Positions 26,893-34,896 of a stretch of DNA of 64,000 bases are shown here, piece after piece; the stretch's first letter is position 1, and every line of letters begins with the position of its first letter. The position numbers and the translations under genes are program-made. This DNA is from JAUVRX01 sp049664225 (lineage in GTDB: Bacteria > Acidobacteriota > Thermoanaerobaculia > Multivoradales > JAHEKO01): NCBI GenBank assembly GCA_049664225.1, contig JBATEX010000133.1, positions 71,434 through 135,433 on the forward strand. Reading direction: 5' to 3'. Below the pieces are notes generated by a model. The model worked only from the letters and a program-made list of their open reading frames with translations, did not search any database and was not told the DNA's origin.

Positions 26893-28002
26893 ATGCGACC
26901 ACTACCCTACCTGACCATGGCCCTCGCGATCGCGCTCATGCTTCCCCAGAGCTCGTCGGCTCAGGATGAACCCCAGTCCGAGTTCAGCGGGCAGATCGAT
27001 GTCACCGAGGTCCTCCTCGATGTGCTGGTCACCGATCCGTCCGGCAACGTCATCGTGGGTCTGCAACCGGACGACTTCATTGTCAGAGACGGCGGTAAGG
27101 AGGTTGAGGTGACTTCAGCCACCTTTTACAGCAATCGCCGATTCGTCGAATCGGCCCAGGTGGCAGAGCGATTGGGCGTCCAGCCGGACGAAGTACCTTC
27201 GGACCGCTTCTTCATCCTCTTCTTTCACGACCAGCGCTTCGAAGACCCCTCGATCACAAGCAACGTCCTCGACGCACTTCGGTGGGCGAAAATCTGGGTC
27301 GAAGAAGAAACTCTCGCCTACGACTACGTGGCCGTTCTGAGCTACGACGTCAAGCTGAAGATTCACCAGGACTTCACCCTCGATCGACAGGCGCTCGTCG
27401 ACGCCCTGGTGAGTGTCGCCAAGATGCGGGACCCTGAAAGCACCTGGCCGTCACGGACGGCTATGCATGAAGGGCCTTCTCTGCGCCAGAACCTGCCGCA
27501 GGGAAAAGAACTCCGCAGGCAGACACGTCGCGTCTACAGCGGGTTGTCCCTGACTGCCGAGGCTGCAGGCCACATCGTTGGCCGCAAGAACATGCTGCTC
27601 TTCAGTTTCGGCTTCGGCGACCAGAACGATTTCGGGACCTTTTATCCCGACCCCCGCTACTACCCTCCGATGATGCAAGCCTTGAATGACAACAACGTGG
27701 CCGTATACTCCATCTCCTGGTTCAAGAATCTCGGCGATCAGAGCATCGGACAGGATCAAGTCGAGAACGTCCTGAGTCTGCTGTCCTCGGATACAGACGG
27801 TACCTTCTATTTCAATTTCGTCAATTTCCAGACGCCACTCATCAAGGTCGTCGAGGACAACAACGGCTACTACCTGTTGAGCTACAGCGCCGAACACGAG
27901 AGAGGTCGGAAGGGCTACCAGCAAGTCGAGGTCGGGACTCGAAACCCCGAGTTCAAGGTCCGTGGGCGGAAGGGTTACCTCTATGGAGAGCAGGAGCGGT
28001 AG
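26893..28002 (+). CDS. VWFA-related (acidobacterial type) secreted protein
   Basis: A 369-residue exported protein. Residues 1-23 form a signal peptide (LTMALAIALMLPQSSSAQ). The segment after it, VTEVLLDVLVTDPSGNVIVGLQPDDFIVRDGGKEVEV, is the hallmark of the VWFA-related family that is abundant in Acidobacteriota, and this is the main taxonomic clue in the window. A von Willebrand A-like fold follows, with FFILFFHDQRF standing in for the MIDAS strand, though a full DxSxS motif is not evident, so metal binding is doubtful. Its function is unknown; a surface adhesion or scaffold role is inferred. AAGGAG lies 11 nt before the ATG, and the 282-bp upstream gap may hold its promoter. Confidence 0.88.
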   Translation: MRPLPYLTMALAIALMLPQSSSAQDEPQSEFSGQIDVTEVLLDVLVTDPSGNVIVGLQPDDFIVRDGGKEVEVTSATFYSNRRFVESAQVAERLGVQPDEVPSDRFFILFFHDQRFEDPSITSNVLDALRWAKIWVEEETLAYDYVAVLSYDVKLKIHQDFTLDRQALVDALVSVAKMRDPESTWPSRTAMHEGPSLRQNLPQGKELRRQTRRVYSGLSLTAEAAGHIVGRKNMLLFSFGFGDQNDFGTFYPDPRYYPPMMQALNDNNVAVYSISWFKNLGDQSIGQDQVENVLSLLSSDTDGTFYFNFVNFQTPLIKVVEDNNGYYLLSYSAEHERGRKGYQQVEVGTRNPEFKVRGRKGYLYGEQER

Positions 28003-28017
28003 AGGCTTGGCAGGCAG

Positions 28018-28830
28018 CTAGTCTTCGGGGGTTGCGCCGGTCGCCGTTGGTTGCGTTCCGGCACCACCGTCGGAATCGATATCAAGCAGGATCACGGTGA
28101 TGTTGTCGACACCGCCACAGGCATTGGCGTGCCGGACCAGGGCGGCGCATCGTTCCTCGAGATCCTCATCCGTCACGAGATGGGTTCGAATCTCCTCGTC
28201 GCTCAGCATCGTTGTAAGGCCATCCGAGCACAGCAGAAAGAGATCACCCGATTCCACCTCGATCTCCTGCACCTCCACGTCGACGTCGTGCTCTCCACCG
28301 ATCGCCCTTGTCACGACACTCTTCAGCGGATGCGAACGAGCCTGATCCTGGGACAGGTAGCCAGCCTTGACTTGCTCGTTGACCCAGGTGTGATCCTCGG
28401 TGACCAGATGCAAGCCGGCATCGCGAAGCAGATAGGCCCGGCTGTCGCCGACATGAGCCACCGACACGGACTGCGACCCGAGCATCAGCCCTACAACGGT
28501 CGTCCCCATACCGGTCAGCGCCTCATCCTCGGCCACTGCCCTGACAACTCTGTCGTGGCCCGCCTCGATGGCCGATCGAAGGGTTCGAGAGATCGAATTC
28601 GCCATGCCGCTCTCCGACTGCTCCTCAGAATCGGCATTTTCACCTTGACGAAGGAAACCCGATGCCGCTTCAATTGTCAGACTGGATGCCACCTCGCCGT
28701 TGCCATGACCGCCCATACCATCCGCGACCAGAAAAAAGCCATTATCCACGTCGACACTGAAGCTGTCCTCGTTGTGGGCGCGAGTGCGTCCCACATCCGA
28801 CAGTCCAGCTGCTCTTACCCGTAACGTCAC
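28018..28830 (-). CDS. PP2C-family serine/threonine protein phosphatase (Stp-like)
   Basis: A 270-residue PPM phosphatase. The motif set is complete: SDVGRTRAHNEDSF, VADGMGGHGNGEVAS (metal-binding Asp and Gly), GMGTTVVGLML, VAHVGDSRAYLLR, FLLCSDGLTTML and DNITVILLD. It should dephosphorylate Ser/Thr residues phosphorylated by Hanks-type kinases in the cytoplasm. No kinase gene is in the window, and its partner may be elsewhere. It is the last gene of a five-gene minus-strand run with a DnaJ-TPR protein, two HEAT-like paralogues and a RodZ-like protein. It converges on the VWFA gene with 15 bp between stops. Confidence 0.93.
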   Translation of the reverse strand: MTLRVRAAGLSDVGRTRAHNEDSFSVDVDNGFFLVADGMGGHGNGEVASSLTIEAASGFLRQGENADSEEQSESGMANSISRTLRSAIEAGHDRVVRAVAEDEALTGMGTTVVGLMLGSQSVSVAHVGDSRAYLLRDAGLHLVTEDHTWVNEQVKAGYLSQDQARSHPLKSVVTRAIGGEHDVDVEVQEIEVESGDLFLLCSDGLTTMLSDEEIRTHLVTDEDLEERCAALVRHANACGGVDNITVILLDIDSDGGAGTQPTATGATPED

Positions 28831-28851
28831 CGCTGTCGCTCCTCGCGCACG

Positions 28852-29469
28852 TCAGGACCTCTTGTTCCTATGCACCTGATCGAGAGCCAGCTGCACCTCC
28901 GGGTCCTCACCGCCGAAGGTGAGCGCGTTCTGGAGGTACCTCTCCGCCCGTGAGGTCATCCCGGCCCGCGAGGCCAACTCGCCAGCCAGCTTCAGGTAAG
29001 TCGCGTTCATCGAGTCCAGCTCGCAGGACTTGGCAGCGGCAGCGAGAGCCCGCGACAACCAGGCCGAGCGGTGATTCAACGCCCGCGCCAAGTAGTGCCA
29101 CGCTTGAGCATCTCTTGGACTCTCCTGAGTTGCGCGCTCGAAGAACTCCACCGCCTGCTGGTAGTTCTTCTTCTTGTAGGCCTCCGCCCCACGCTTGACA
29201 TAGACCCGAGCCGCCTGACCAGAGACGGCGGCGTCAGAGCCTGCCGGGCGTTGAGCCACCTCCTGGTCGTACAGGCGCCGTTGATTGGGCTCGACCAGAA
29301 CGTTGTAGGCCTGGGTAACTCTCTGAAACTGGGCCTCCGCCTCTTCTTTCTCGTCGGCGGCATACCGATCAGGATGCTGTTCACGAGCTAGCTGCAGAAA
29401 CCGCTCGCGAATCTGCTTGGTCGTCGCGTTGCTGGGCACGCCCAGAATCGTGTAGTAGTTCTCGCTCAT
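28852..29469 (-). CDS. DnaJ-domain protein with C-terminal TPR-like region
   Basis: A 205-residue co-chaperone-like protein. Residues 1-65 are a J domain (NYYTILGVPSNATTKQIRERF, the HPD tripeptide in REQHPDRY, and VTQAYNVLVEPNQRRLYD). There is no G/F region or zinc finger, so it is a class C J protein. From about residue 85 to the end, two to three TPR-like hairpins are visible (VYVKRGAEAYKKKNYQQAVE, DAQAWHYLARALNHRSAWLS). It would stimulate DnaK toward a specific client bound by the TPRs. The in-frame TTG at 29475 is rejected in favour of ATG 29469. It lies 10 bp from the upstream HEAT-like gene and 21 bp from the PP2C gene. Confidence 0.9.
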   Translation of the reverse strand: MSENYYTILGVPSNATTKQIRERFLQLAREQHPDRYAADEKEEAEAQFQRVTQAYNVLVEPNQRRLYDQEVAQRPAGSDAAVSGQAARVYVKRGAEAYKKKNYQQAVEFFERATQESPRDAQAWHYLARALNHRSAWLSRALAAAAKSCELDSMNATYLKLAGELASRAGMTSRAERYLQNALTFGGEDPEVQLALDQVHRNKRS

Positions 29470-29479
29470 GGCCAATCCA

Positions 29480-30508
29480 TCACTTAGACTTGATTCTATA
29501 CAACCTGGTAGCGGTCGATCGAACCACTTCCGAGACGTTACGGTCCCGGCTCAAGACCCTGAGGTCCCGAACACCCAGGCGGGGAACCAGGCGCGCCGCC
29601 AGTCCGGCAGGCATACGCGGGTTCTTTACCAGAGTATGAACGATGGAGTACCTTCTGCCCCACTGCCGACTCCGAGCGATCACTTCGAGGACCTCTTCGG
29701 CCACCACCTTGCTGGAGGCGATCAGCTCGACCTCTCCATCGCCCATCGCATTGCCGGTCATCACCGAGACAGCGACCATGGGATTCTTGTCCTTGACCAG
29801 AATATTGCGCAATGTGCGTGAGGCACCCCGACTCAGCTTGAGACGGACCGGAATCGGCAGCGTCCGGATCTGCGCTTCGCTCAGGCCGGTCACCTCGTCC
29901 ATCTCGCCCTTCGCCGGTTCCTTCCTAGCCCAGGAGATCGCCTCCTCGATCTCTTCGTCCGTGGGCTCCTCCAGCTCGACGTCGGCCGCTTCCTCCGAAG
30001 CCGCGCCTCGCTGCCGGGGAAGCAGGTGCTCACGATACTCGCGGATTCGCCTCTTGGCGTAGGAACTGAGCTCGGGATTCTCTTCCAGCCGCTCCAGAAT
30101 CGTTGGATCCTCGAGAATCGCGTCCTGACGCAACAGAAGAATCTCCTGCAGCTCGGGCGACAGAACGACCGCCATTTCTGACAACACCTGAGAGGAGACG
30201 AGTCGATGCTGAATGACTGTCTCCGCCAGAGGAGGCTGATCGGTCCGAGAGGCGAAATAGGAGACCACCTCGACCTCGTCGGATTCCGCAATGACGGCGA
30301 CGACGATCTCGGGGTCGAGATTTCCCAACGACTCCACGGCTGCCGCCGCGACCTCTTCGTCCGAGATATTGCTGAGGCGAATCTGCAGTGGAATTAGCAT
30401 CTCCACTGGCAGAGGGAACATCCCTCTGGCTATGAGGAGTTGCAGCTCCCGATTCTCACCGGAGAGGACTCTCTCTGCCAGAGACTGGGCCGAGCCGTCT
30501 TCGCTCAC
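29480..30508 (-). CDS. HEAT-like repeat protein, larger paralogue (function unknown)
   Basis: A 342-residue soluble protein with no recognised named family. The first 160 residues are helical and acidic (SNISDEEVAAAAVESLGNLDP, LAETVIQHRLVSSQVLSEM, LSPELQEILLLRQDAIL), then comes an acidic linker (about 170-210). Residues 217-340 align with the 246-residue protein two genes upstream: both contain a basic R-WG-RY motif (RSRQWGRRYSIV here) and end with DLRVL..DRNVSEVVRSTA. The pattern is that of HEAT-like helical repeats. It begins with GTG, overlapping the RodZ-like stop (GTGA at 30505-30508). A scaffold or regulator role is inferred only from repeats and context. Confidence 0.72.
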   Translation of the reverse strand: MSEDGSAQSLAERVLSGENRELQLLIARGMFPLPVEMLIPLQIRLSNISDEEVAAAAVESLGNLDPEIVVAVIAESDEVEVVSYFASRTDQPPLAETVIQHRLVSSQVLSEMAVVLSPELQEILLLRQDAILEDPTILERLEENPELSSYAKRRIREYREHLLPRQRGAASEEAADVELEEPTDEEIEEAISWARKEPAKGEMDEVTGLSEAQIRTLPIPVRLKLSRGASRTLRNILVKDKNPMVAVSVMTGNAMGDGEVELIASSKVVAEEVLEVIARSRQWGRRYSIVHTLVKNPRMPAGLAARLVPRLGVRDLRVLSRDRNVSEVVRSTATRLYRIKSK

Positions 30509-31311
30509 GGTTCAGTCTGATCCGCGGCCTGGAGTGCATCGAGGTCGATTTCGAGACCCCGCAGCACCTGGCCAGCCGGAGCCGACACAGGGAACGGCTG
30601 TCCGTTGACCTCGATGCGCACCGCCTCGGGGTTGCCGATGGTCAGACTCACCCTCTTCTGGGCGCCGATACGTAGCGATTCACCTGGGACGTGTAGCTCG
30701 TTGACCTGTCCTTCTCCATCGATCGTGGCTTCGATCCAGCAGTCCTCGGAGAAGTCGATCGTGACCAATAGCGGCGAGACAGGTCCTGGCTCGGGCTCGA
30801 CAACTGGAGACAGCTTCGGAGCTGGCCGTGTCAGCGGAGCTGCCATTGGCGGTGGCTCCGAACGATCTTGACTTTGGCACGACTCAGCGAAGTAGGCGAG
30901 CGCCGCGACTACTACCAACAGCCCTAAGGCGGCCAAAGCCAGGAGCGTGCCGGTAGGGCGCTTCGCGTCTCGCTGGCGTACGACGGGGGCGTCGAGCGCC
31001 TCATCGGGCTCGACCTCTTTTTGTGCTGTCAGGTAGGAGTTGACTACTTCGTCCGCATCGAGACCGACGTAGCGAGCATACTCCCGCAAGAAGCCGTGCG
31101 CGAATACAGGTGCCGGCAACACGTCGAAGCGGTCTTGCTCGAGGGCTTCGAGATATCGGATGCTGATCTTGGTGACATCGGCGATCTCTCGCAAACTGAT
31201 CTCGCGCAGCTCGCGCTGCCTCCGAAGCCAGGTCCCAAAGGAGATGACATCGGTTTCCGCACCCTGTTCCCAGGGCGGTTGTCGGTTGTTGTGTCGAATT
31301 GTCGAGGACAT
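30505..31311 (-). CDS. RodZ-like helix-turn-helix membrane protein
   Basis: A 268-residue bitopic protein. An HTH_25-type domain lies at about residues 25-90 (GTWLRRQRELREISLREIAD, then TKISIRYLEALEQDRFDVLP and VFAHGFLREYARYVGLD, the classic RodZ/YfgA pattern). A transmembrane helix occupies about 121-141, followed by a Pro-rich periplasmic linker and a beta-rich DUF4115-type domain (EDCWIEATIDGEGQ, GESLRIGAQKRVSLTIGNPEAVRIEVNG split across strands). RodZ couples MreB to the cell wall machinery, and acidobacterial members are not characterised. The start was chosen at ATG 31311 over GTG 31317. It sits between the two HEAT-like paralogues and overlaps the next gene. Confidence 0.86.
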   Translation of the reverse strand: MSSTIRHNNRQPPWEQGAETDVISFGTWLRRQRELREISLREIADVTKISIRYLEALEQDRFDVLPAPVFAHGFLREYARYVGLDADEVVNSYLTAQKEVEPDEALDAPVVRQRDAKRPTGTLLALAALGLLVVVAALAYFAESCQSQDRSEPPPMAAPLTRPAPKLSPVVEPEPGPVSPLLVTIDFSEDCWIEATIDGEGQVNELHVPGESLRIGAQKRVSLTIGNPEAVRIEVNGQPFPVSAPAGQVLRGLEIDLDALQAADQTEP

Positions 31312-31428
31312 GCGCACACACCCAGACGAGCAACCCTGCAGCCACCTGGCGCTAAATCGAAGAATACTACTGGAAGCTACTCTAGTGAACCTATCGAGGC
31401 CGGGTCAAATGCTCCTGCCGACAAACTT

Positions 31429-32169
31429 TCAGCTCGGCTCATGACCCAGGAGAGTCCCGGCTCGTCGGCGCACTGCAACCGACAGGCGCCGGTCCTGAAA
31501 AACGGCCCTCAGGTCGGACTTCTTGAGCTGTGAGAGGAGGCCCAGGACAATCTCCGGCGAAGTTCTCGCATTTCGACACAGTGCGGACCTCACGCCATAG
31601 CGGATGCCCCATCTTCGGTGCCTTGCGACAAGCGTCAGGATCTCGGGTTTGGCTCGATCACTACCGAGCAAAGGCATCAGACTGCCTTCCGTCAACCTGG
31701 GGTTGTCGAGCAGAGCTCCGATAACCCTCGGGTCGGGATCCATCCGTAGCTGCTGAATCAACGCCGGGCTGGCGCGCCGGGCGATCGACATCCGCTCGCC
31801 AACAGAAAGAATATGGATCCGCTCTCGCAGCTGGAGGTCGGCGCTACGCCTCACTTTGGGTCGCACACGACCGTCAATGCTGATCTGCAAGAGGTCGCGC
31901 CAGAACAGCGAAGGTACCAGCCGACGAGCCCTGACCTCCGGTGTCCGGGGATGGCAGACAAGGTCCTTCCTAATCTCAGAGAAGGCCAGCAGGCGACGCT
32001 CGTCCAACAGGAGCTCGATGGCTTGCTGGGTGAGAAACGGGTTGCGCAGCGCCTGCCGAATCTCGGGCACGTCCAGGTCCTTGACGTGCTTCTGTAGGAG
32101 CTGCAACAGCTCGTCCGCGTCGGACTCGCGCAGACGAACCGCCAGACTCTGATTCGACCCCTCAACCAT
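31429..32169 (-). CDS. HEAT-like repeat protein, smaller paralogue (function unknown)
   Basis: A 246-residue soluble, highly basic protein with no named family that I recognise. It appears internally duplicated: residues about 42-112 (LRNPFLTQQAIELLL, EIRKDLVCHPRTPEV, RDLLQISIDGRVRPKVRRSA) and about 154-238 (LDNPRLTEGSLMPLL, ARHRRWGIRYGVRSAL, SDLRAVFQDRRLSVAVRRRA) share the same landmark spacing. The second half also aligns with the C-terminus of the 342-residue paralogue. This suggests alpha-helical HEAT-like repeats with a basic face. It is the first gene of the five-gene run, 117 bp upstream of the RodZ-like gene, and faces a 583-bp gene-free region. Confidence 0.7.
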   Translation of the reverse strand: MVEGSNQSLAVRLRESDADELLQLLQKHVKDLDVPEIRQALRNPFLTQQAIELLLDERRLLAFSEIRKDLVCHPRTPEVRARRLVPSLFWRDLLQISIDGRVRPKVRRSADLQLRERIHILSVGERMSIARRASPALIQQLRMDPDPRVIGALLDNPRLTEGSLMPLLGSDRAKPEILTLVARHRRWGIRYGVRSALCRNARTSPEIVLGLLSQLKKSDLRAVFQDRRLSVAVRRRAGTLLGHEPS

Positions 32170-32297
32170 CGGGCAAGTACTCTAACCTCTCGGCCGCCGG
32201 ACCGCTGTGAAACAGGCCTGGATCAATAGAGGTCCATTCGAGTGGGCCGCAGACGCTGGACCCAAGGACATCTGGTCGTTGTCGAGGGGTCCGACGC

Positions 32298-32352
32298 GGG
32301 ACCCCCAGGGGGCTATCCTCCCTACCACAGCAACCAACCCCCTGGAGGTCCC
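32298..32352. repeat. strong intergenic hairpin
   Basis: A 15-bp stem with one mismatch: GGGACCCCCAGGGGG at 32298-32312 pairs with CCCCCTGGAGGTCCC at 32338-32352 across a 25-base loop. No T-tract follows on either strand and no gene ends nearby, so a simple intrinsic terminator is unlikely. Confidence 0.6.
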
Positions 32353-32480
32353 CACACGCCGAACCCTCAACCGTTGGAAAGACATCGCACGCGGCCATAC
32401 AACTCGGTGACGCTGGAAATCGCCCCTAGGCCCTTTCGCCCCTAAGCCCCTATGGCCTCCAACGGCGCTAGAGGTTCGTT

Positions 32481-32624
32481 CGGGTGGTTCGACAGGGGGC
32501 GCCGAGTCGAGCGCGGCGCAAGGACCATCAAAGTGCACAACAGAAGAGGCGCGATGACGAGACGAGGTGGCGGCCCGGCCGTCAAAGTCTGAGTAGCCGA
32601 CGCCGTCCGCCTGCGAACCACCCG
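32481..32624. repeat. 11-bp long-range inverted repeat
   Basis: CGGGTGGTTCG at 32481-32491 and its exact complement CGAACCACCCG at 32614-32624 enclose about 122 bases. In RNA this would close a domain of roughly 144 nt. There is no evidence for coding in between. Confidence 0.4.
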
Positions 32625-32752
32625 GACGGACCTCAACAAGATGATGACTATGCTGCCTAGGACCTCAAGACCCCAAGCCCTCAAAGATCGAACGGGCAGA
32701 GCCCGCTCGCCTCAACCCTCATTCGCGGCCTGGTGTACAATCCCGGCCCTGC

Positions 32753-34828
32753 ATGAACGACGCGGCGGAAATCCACCAACTCCTCGAAGAGGGGGAGTTC
32801 GACGCCATCGAGGATCGGTGGCTCGAGCGGCTGGCCGCTGAGCCAACCGATCACGAGTACTTCGTCGAAGTGGCGCAGGCCCTCTTCGAAGCTGACGAGC
32901 AAGATCGAGCCCGCTTTCTCATCGAGCTCCTGGAAGATCAGGTGCGCGAGGCCGGCAACTGGCCGACGCGTCTGGAGATCCTGCGGTCTCTAGACTGGCT
33001 CTACCCGGATCCTGCCGAGCTTCATGACGCCATCCTGGACACTGTCCGACAACTCTATGAAGGCTCACCCAGCCTGGAAGGCCTGATCGAGAAAGTAGGG
33101 CTGCTGAGGGCCAGGGAAGACATTCCGAAGACCTGGACCAAGGCCGACAGGTTGCGGCGGCTACTGCGCTTCGAGGTCGGCGCACCGGTCTGGATGGAGG
33201 GCAAAGGTGCGGGGAGAGTCGTCGAGGTCAATCTCGAGCTAGACAACCTCAAGGTCGATCTCGAGCACCAACCGGGCTTGAGGGTGGGCTTTCGGGCCGC
33301 CGCCAAGCTCCTGAAGCCGCTGCCACCGGGGCACATTCTGCGTCGAAAGCTGGAAAATCCCGACGAGCTTCTGAGGCTCAAAGACGAGAGTCCGGGCGAG
33401 CTGCTGCTGGCGCTCTTGCGTAGCTATCCGGAGCCCCGCTCAGCGGGAGATATTCGGCGGGTTCTCACCGGCATTGTCACCGAAAGTGAATGGACATCCT
33501 GGTGGTCGGCGGCCCGCAAGCACCCACAGATCCTCTCCGAGGGCTCCGGGAGCCGTCAGTGCTACGGCTGGGCTGCCAGCGACTCCGACGCAATCGCTTC
33601 AATGCGCCGGGAGTTTGTCGCGGCGGATCCGAAACAGAAGATCGAGCTTTTCCGCCGAAACGCCGATCGTTCGGAGGAGCTGAAGGCAGCGATGATCGTC
33701 GAGCTGCAGGCGCTGGTCGATGACTCCCTGATCAGGGATCCGTCGATCGCCCTGGCTCTCGCCCTGACCCTCGAACGAGCGGGTGCAGAACCCACCGGTG
33801 ATTCCTCGCCTACGGCAATCGTCAAGGCCCATCCACAGCCGGCAGATCTCGTTTCGGCAATCGACGACCGCTCCCTCAGAGAACAGGCCCTGCAGCTGAT
33901 CCGTGCCAGCCGATCGGATTGGGGAAGGATCTTTCGCGCCCTCCTCGGAAGAGAACAAGAAACGCGACTCCTCTCCTTTGTCGCCCAGTCGATGGAGACC
34001 GAGGAAAACGAGCAGCTCCAAGCCTTCATCGACGATCTCATCAGCAAGCCACGGCCAATGCCGGCAGCCTTCGTCTGGCTGGCCGAGAACGCGGAATCGG
34101 ACGCCCTTTTCGGTGATCGCAATGCTCTGCGCTTGATCCAGTTGATCATCTCGGCTCTGCACTGGCCCGAGTTTACTCCCTTTCGCGCCAGGCTGACGAG
34201 GCTATTCGAGACCGGCGGCCCGCTGCCTCACCTGCTGTCCAGCCTCACCCCGGACCGCGCGATCCAGGCCGAGACGGCCATCGAGCGAGCGGCCCTCGAA
34301 GACTACCTGCGGGAACCGCTCATCAACGCTCTGCACCTGCGATTCCCCGATCTACGGCCGGACCAGGAGATTCCCCTATATGCGACGGCGGAGTCGATCG
34401 AATCCCGCCGCAAGGAGCTCACGAAGCTCCTGGACGAGGAGATTCCAGCCAATCGTCGCGCCATCGAGGAGGCTCGGGCGATGGGTGATCTGAGGGAGAA
34501 CTTCGAGTACAAATCCGCCCGACAGAGACACGAGTACCTCTCGGCCCGAGTGGAAGCTCTCAAAGGGGATCTGGGAAGAGTCAGAACGTTCGACTCGTCC
34601 AGCATCGACGCCTCGGAAGTGCGAATTGGCAGTAGCCTGGAGCTCGAGTCCGAAAGTGGCGACAGCCGATCCCTGACGGTCCTCGGGCCGTGGGAAAGCG
34701 CACCCGAGCGGGGCATCATCTCCTACGATTCCGATCTAGGGCAGTCGCTGCTCGGCTGCAAGGTAGGGGACGTAGTGGAAATCGACGGTGAGAAGTGCGA
34801 GGTCAAGCAGGTCGGGGTGTGGAGCTAG
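32753..34828 (+). CDS. greA: GreA-type transcription elongation factor fused to a large N-terminal helical region
   Basis: A 691-residue protein, against about 158 for ordinary GreA. Residues 542-691 are a complete GreA: an N-terminal coiled coil starting LYATAESIESRRKELTKLL with the catalytic acidic tip GDLRENFEY (D579, E582), then the FKBP-like C-terminal domain ending SLLGCKVGDVVEI. The first 540 residues are mostly helical and start MNDAAEIHQLLEEGEFDAIE, with a small beta region near 155-190 (VWMEGKGAGRVVEVNLEL). Chlamydial GreA is similarly long (about 715 residues), so the architecture has precedent, but its extra domain is unexplained. GreA rescues backtracked RNA polymerase by stimulating transcript cleavage. 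It stands alone, converging on the anti-sigma gene. Confidence 0.85.
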   Translation: MNDAAEIHQLLEEGEFDAIEDRWLERLAAEPTDHEYFVEVAQALFEADEQDRARFLIELLEDQVREAGNWPTRLEILRSLDWLYPDPAELHDAILDTVRQLYEGSPSLEGLIEKVGLLRAREDIPKTWTKADRLRRLLRFEVGAPVWMEGKGAGRVVEVNLELDNLKVDLEHQPGLRVGFRAAAKLLKPLPPGHILRRKLENPDELLRLKDESPGELLLALLRSYPEPRSAGDIRRVLTGIVTESEWTSWWSAARKHPQILSEGSGSRQCYGWAASDSDAIASMRREFVAADPKQKIELFRRNADRSEELKAAMIVELQALVDDSLIRDPSIALALALTLERAGAEPTGDSSPTAIVKAHPQPADLVSAIDDRSLREQALQLIRASRSDWGRIFRALLGREQETRLLSFVAQSMETEENEQLQAFIDDLISKPRPMPAAFVWLAENAESDALFGDRNALRLIQLIISALHWPEFTPFRARLTRLFETGGPLPHLLSSLTPDRAIQAETAIERAALEDYLREPLINALHLRFPDLRPDQEIPLYATAESIESRRKELTKLLDEEIPANRRAIEEARAMGDLRENFEYKSARQRHEYLSARVEALKGDLGRVRTFDSSSIDASEVRIGSSLELESESGDSRSLTVLGPWESAPERGIISYDSDLGQSLLGCKVGDVVEIDGEKCEVKQVGVWS

Positions 34829-34857
34829 CACGCGTCCTCTGCCTCCCAGAACCGCAC

Positions 34858-34875
34858 GGCCCGAGGGGTCGGGCC
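34858..34875. terminator. GC-rich hairpin between convergent genes
   Basis: GGCCCGA at 34858-34864 and TCGGGCC at 34869-34875 form a perfect 7-bp stem with a GGGG loop in the 68-bp space between the greA fusion and the anti-sigma gene stops. No T-tract follows, so it is at best a weak or factor-assisted bidirectional terminator. Confidence 0.35.
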
Positions 34876-34896
34876 CCAGGCCTGCCGATAGCCTCT

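Larger units (their letters stand above)
32170..32752. other. 583-bp gene-free divergent intergenic region
   Basis: No reading frame here has a plausible start, ribosome site or recognisable product. It separates the smaller HEAT-like gene (minus) from the GreA fusion (plus). It contains a strong hairpin at 32298-32352, an 11-bp long-range inverted repeat at 32481-32491 and 32614-32624, C-rich near-repeats (CGCCCCTAGGCCC, CGCCCCTAAGCCCC at about 32422-32452), and an AGGACCTCAAGACCCC repeat unit at 32659-32674. A structured non-coding RNA or long regulatory leader is possible. Confidence 0.6.
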
